A stretch of 15,577 nucleotides of DNA from positions 1 through 15,577 of the forward strand of contig HF997996.1 of assembly GCA_000433015.1 (NCBI GenBank), given 5' to 3'. Both the position numbers and the translations under genes were made by a program. Shown here one piece after another: positions 15,008-15,577 of this stretch. The notes below the pieces were generated by a model, which worked only from the letters and a program-made list of their open reading frames with translations, was not told where the DNA came from and ran no database searches. Positions within the stretch are counted from its first letter, which is position 1. Each line of letters starts with the position of its first letter. The DNA is from Firmicutes bacterium CAG:631 (GTDB lineage: Bacteria > Bacillota_I > Bacilli_A > RFN20 > CAG-631).

Positions 15008-15577
15008 TCATTTTTTATCCAAATCTACTCTTTTAGTAATTCGCTTCTTTTTTATTTCTTTTAATTTTGTCGAATCAATCATCGGTTCTTCTTGAATCAC
15101 TCCTCTTTTTTCAAGGACACGAACCAAAGGCATTACCAAAATAACATGAATTGGAATCGTAAAAAATGATTTGGCAATTTTTAAAACAAATAAAATAGAA
15201 AATGGCGTTCCATATAATATGACAGTCCAAAAAGAATTTAAGAAAAAATAACAAACAATTTCAATTAATAAATAAGAAAACCATATTTTAGAAACAGAAT
15301 AAAATGATTTTTTCTTTTTTGTTTTGATTTCTCGATAGCCAACCCAAACAATGGTTGCAAATGAAATTAATAATAATACAACCGCTACAACGATTAAAGG
15401 CCAAGAAAGATTAAATTGCGTTTTTGAAGAAGTAGGAATGGACTGTTCAATTAAAATATATACGATGGCTCCGATATGTAATAATCCTTCAATGAATAAA
15501 TTTAACAAAAAGAAAAAAACATCTTTGATTTTAAATTTTTTACTAAAATAAAAAACCAAACCAGGCAAAAGTCCAGC
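15008..15577 (-). CDS. Probable ECF transporter S component, folate-family-like (N-terminus beyond window edge)
   Basis: The frame is open to the right edge (a TTG at 15566-15568 is only an internal codon), so the N-terminus is missing and 189 residues are seen. Hydrophobic helices lie at about 20-43, 56-80, 93-112 and 119-150. The segment FFLNSFWTVILYGTPF...KIAKSF..IPIHVIL (about 105-142) matches the pattern near the end of FolT-like substrate-binding S components, where an LNT-W-LYG motif is followed by a helix ending in PI..IL. GLLPGLVFY at the visible start fits the Gly-rich end of an earlier helix. Such proteins bind a vitamin with high affinity and dock on the EcfT-EcfA module. Less usual are a long loop plus helix (about 42-90) and a 35-residue highly charged C-terminal tail. 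Substrate cannot be told; folate is suggested only by pattern. Confidence 0.55.
   Translation of the reverse strand, partial: AGLLPGLVFYFSKKFKIKDVFFFLLNLFIEGLLHIGAIVYILIEQSIPTSSKTQFNLSWPLIVVAVVLLLISFATIVWVGYREIKTKKKKSFYSVSKIWFSYLLIEIVCYFFLNSFWTVILYGTPFSILFVLKIAKSFFTIPIHVILVMPLVRVLEKRGVIQEEPMIDSTKLKEIKKKRITKRVDLDKK

Noticed and set aside
1..15577. tRNA, rRNA, CRISPR arrays, insertion sequences, riboswitches
   Set aside because: No cloverleaf-like stretches, regular spaced repeats, transposase frames, terminal inverted repeats or recognisable aptamer cores were seen; intergenic regions are short and accounted for by promoters and terminators.

Overview
The window looks like a chromosomal segment of a very AT-rich, low-GC Gram-positive bacterium (about 30% G+C by eye). 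It most resembles Erysipelotrichia or another deep Bacilli lineage close to the Mollicutes. The clues are the Firmicute-type gene order around tmk/holB/ricT/rsmI/metG, the mnmG-rsmG pair, GGAGG-type ribosome binding sites, a lipoprotein PstS, a PepV dipeptidase and a Cse60-like small protein. UGA is used as a stop codon (for example mnmG and holB), so this is not a Mycoplasma-type code. Taxonomy is inferred from gene content only.

Layout: nearly everything is on the minus strand. At the left edge is the start of a phosphate ABC-transport operon, pstS (708-1640) followed one base later by pstC (1-706, cut by the window edge). It is preceded by a three-repeat PhoP-type box (1710-1737). Upstream of that, beyond a Rho-independent terminator (1748-1776), lies a tightly packed eight-gene housekeeping operon, in transcription order tmk - holB - ricT - rsmI - metG - proS - mnmG - rsmG (10998 to 1780). 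Most of its junctions overlap by 1-13 bases or are a few bases apart, so translational coupling is likely. The operon joins nucleotide supply and the replication clamp loader (tmk, holB), RNA maturation (ricT, rsmI, rsmG, mnmG) and tRNA charging (metG, proS).

A short divergent intergenic region (10999-11205) separates tmk from the only plus-strand gene, an unrecognised membrane protein with a Cys/His zinc-binding-like motif (11206-12114). That gene and the next minus-strand operon converge on a strong bidirectional terminator (12121-12168). The second minus-strand group is an ECF-transporter S-component-like membrane protein (cut by the right edge), a Cse60-family small protein, galactokinase and the PepV-type dipeptidase.

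The outstanding observation is that the PstS protein appears to be circularly permuted. The half that is normally C-terminal (SGTR motif, then the NG...IGY segment and the PTEENV...R segment) comes first after the lipoprotein signal. The half that is normally N-terminal (GSTSV, SRE, SNP, YTG..W) comes second, joined through a new linker. I see no mobile elements, CRISPR arrays, rRNA or tRNA genes, and no gene-free stretch longer than about 210 bases.
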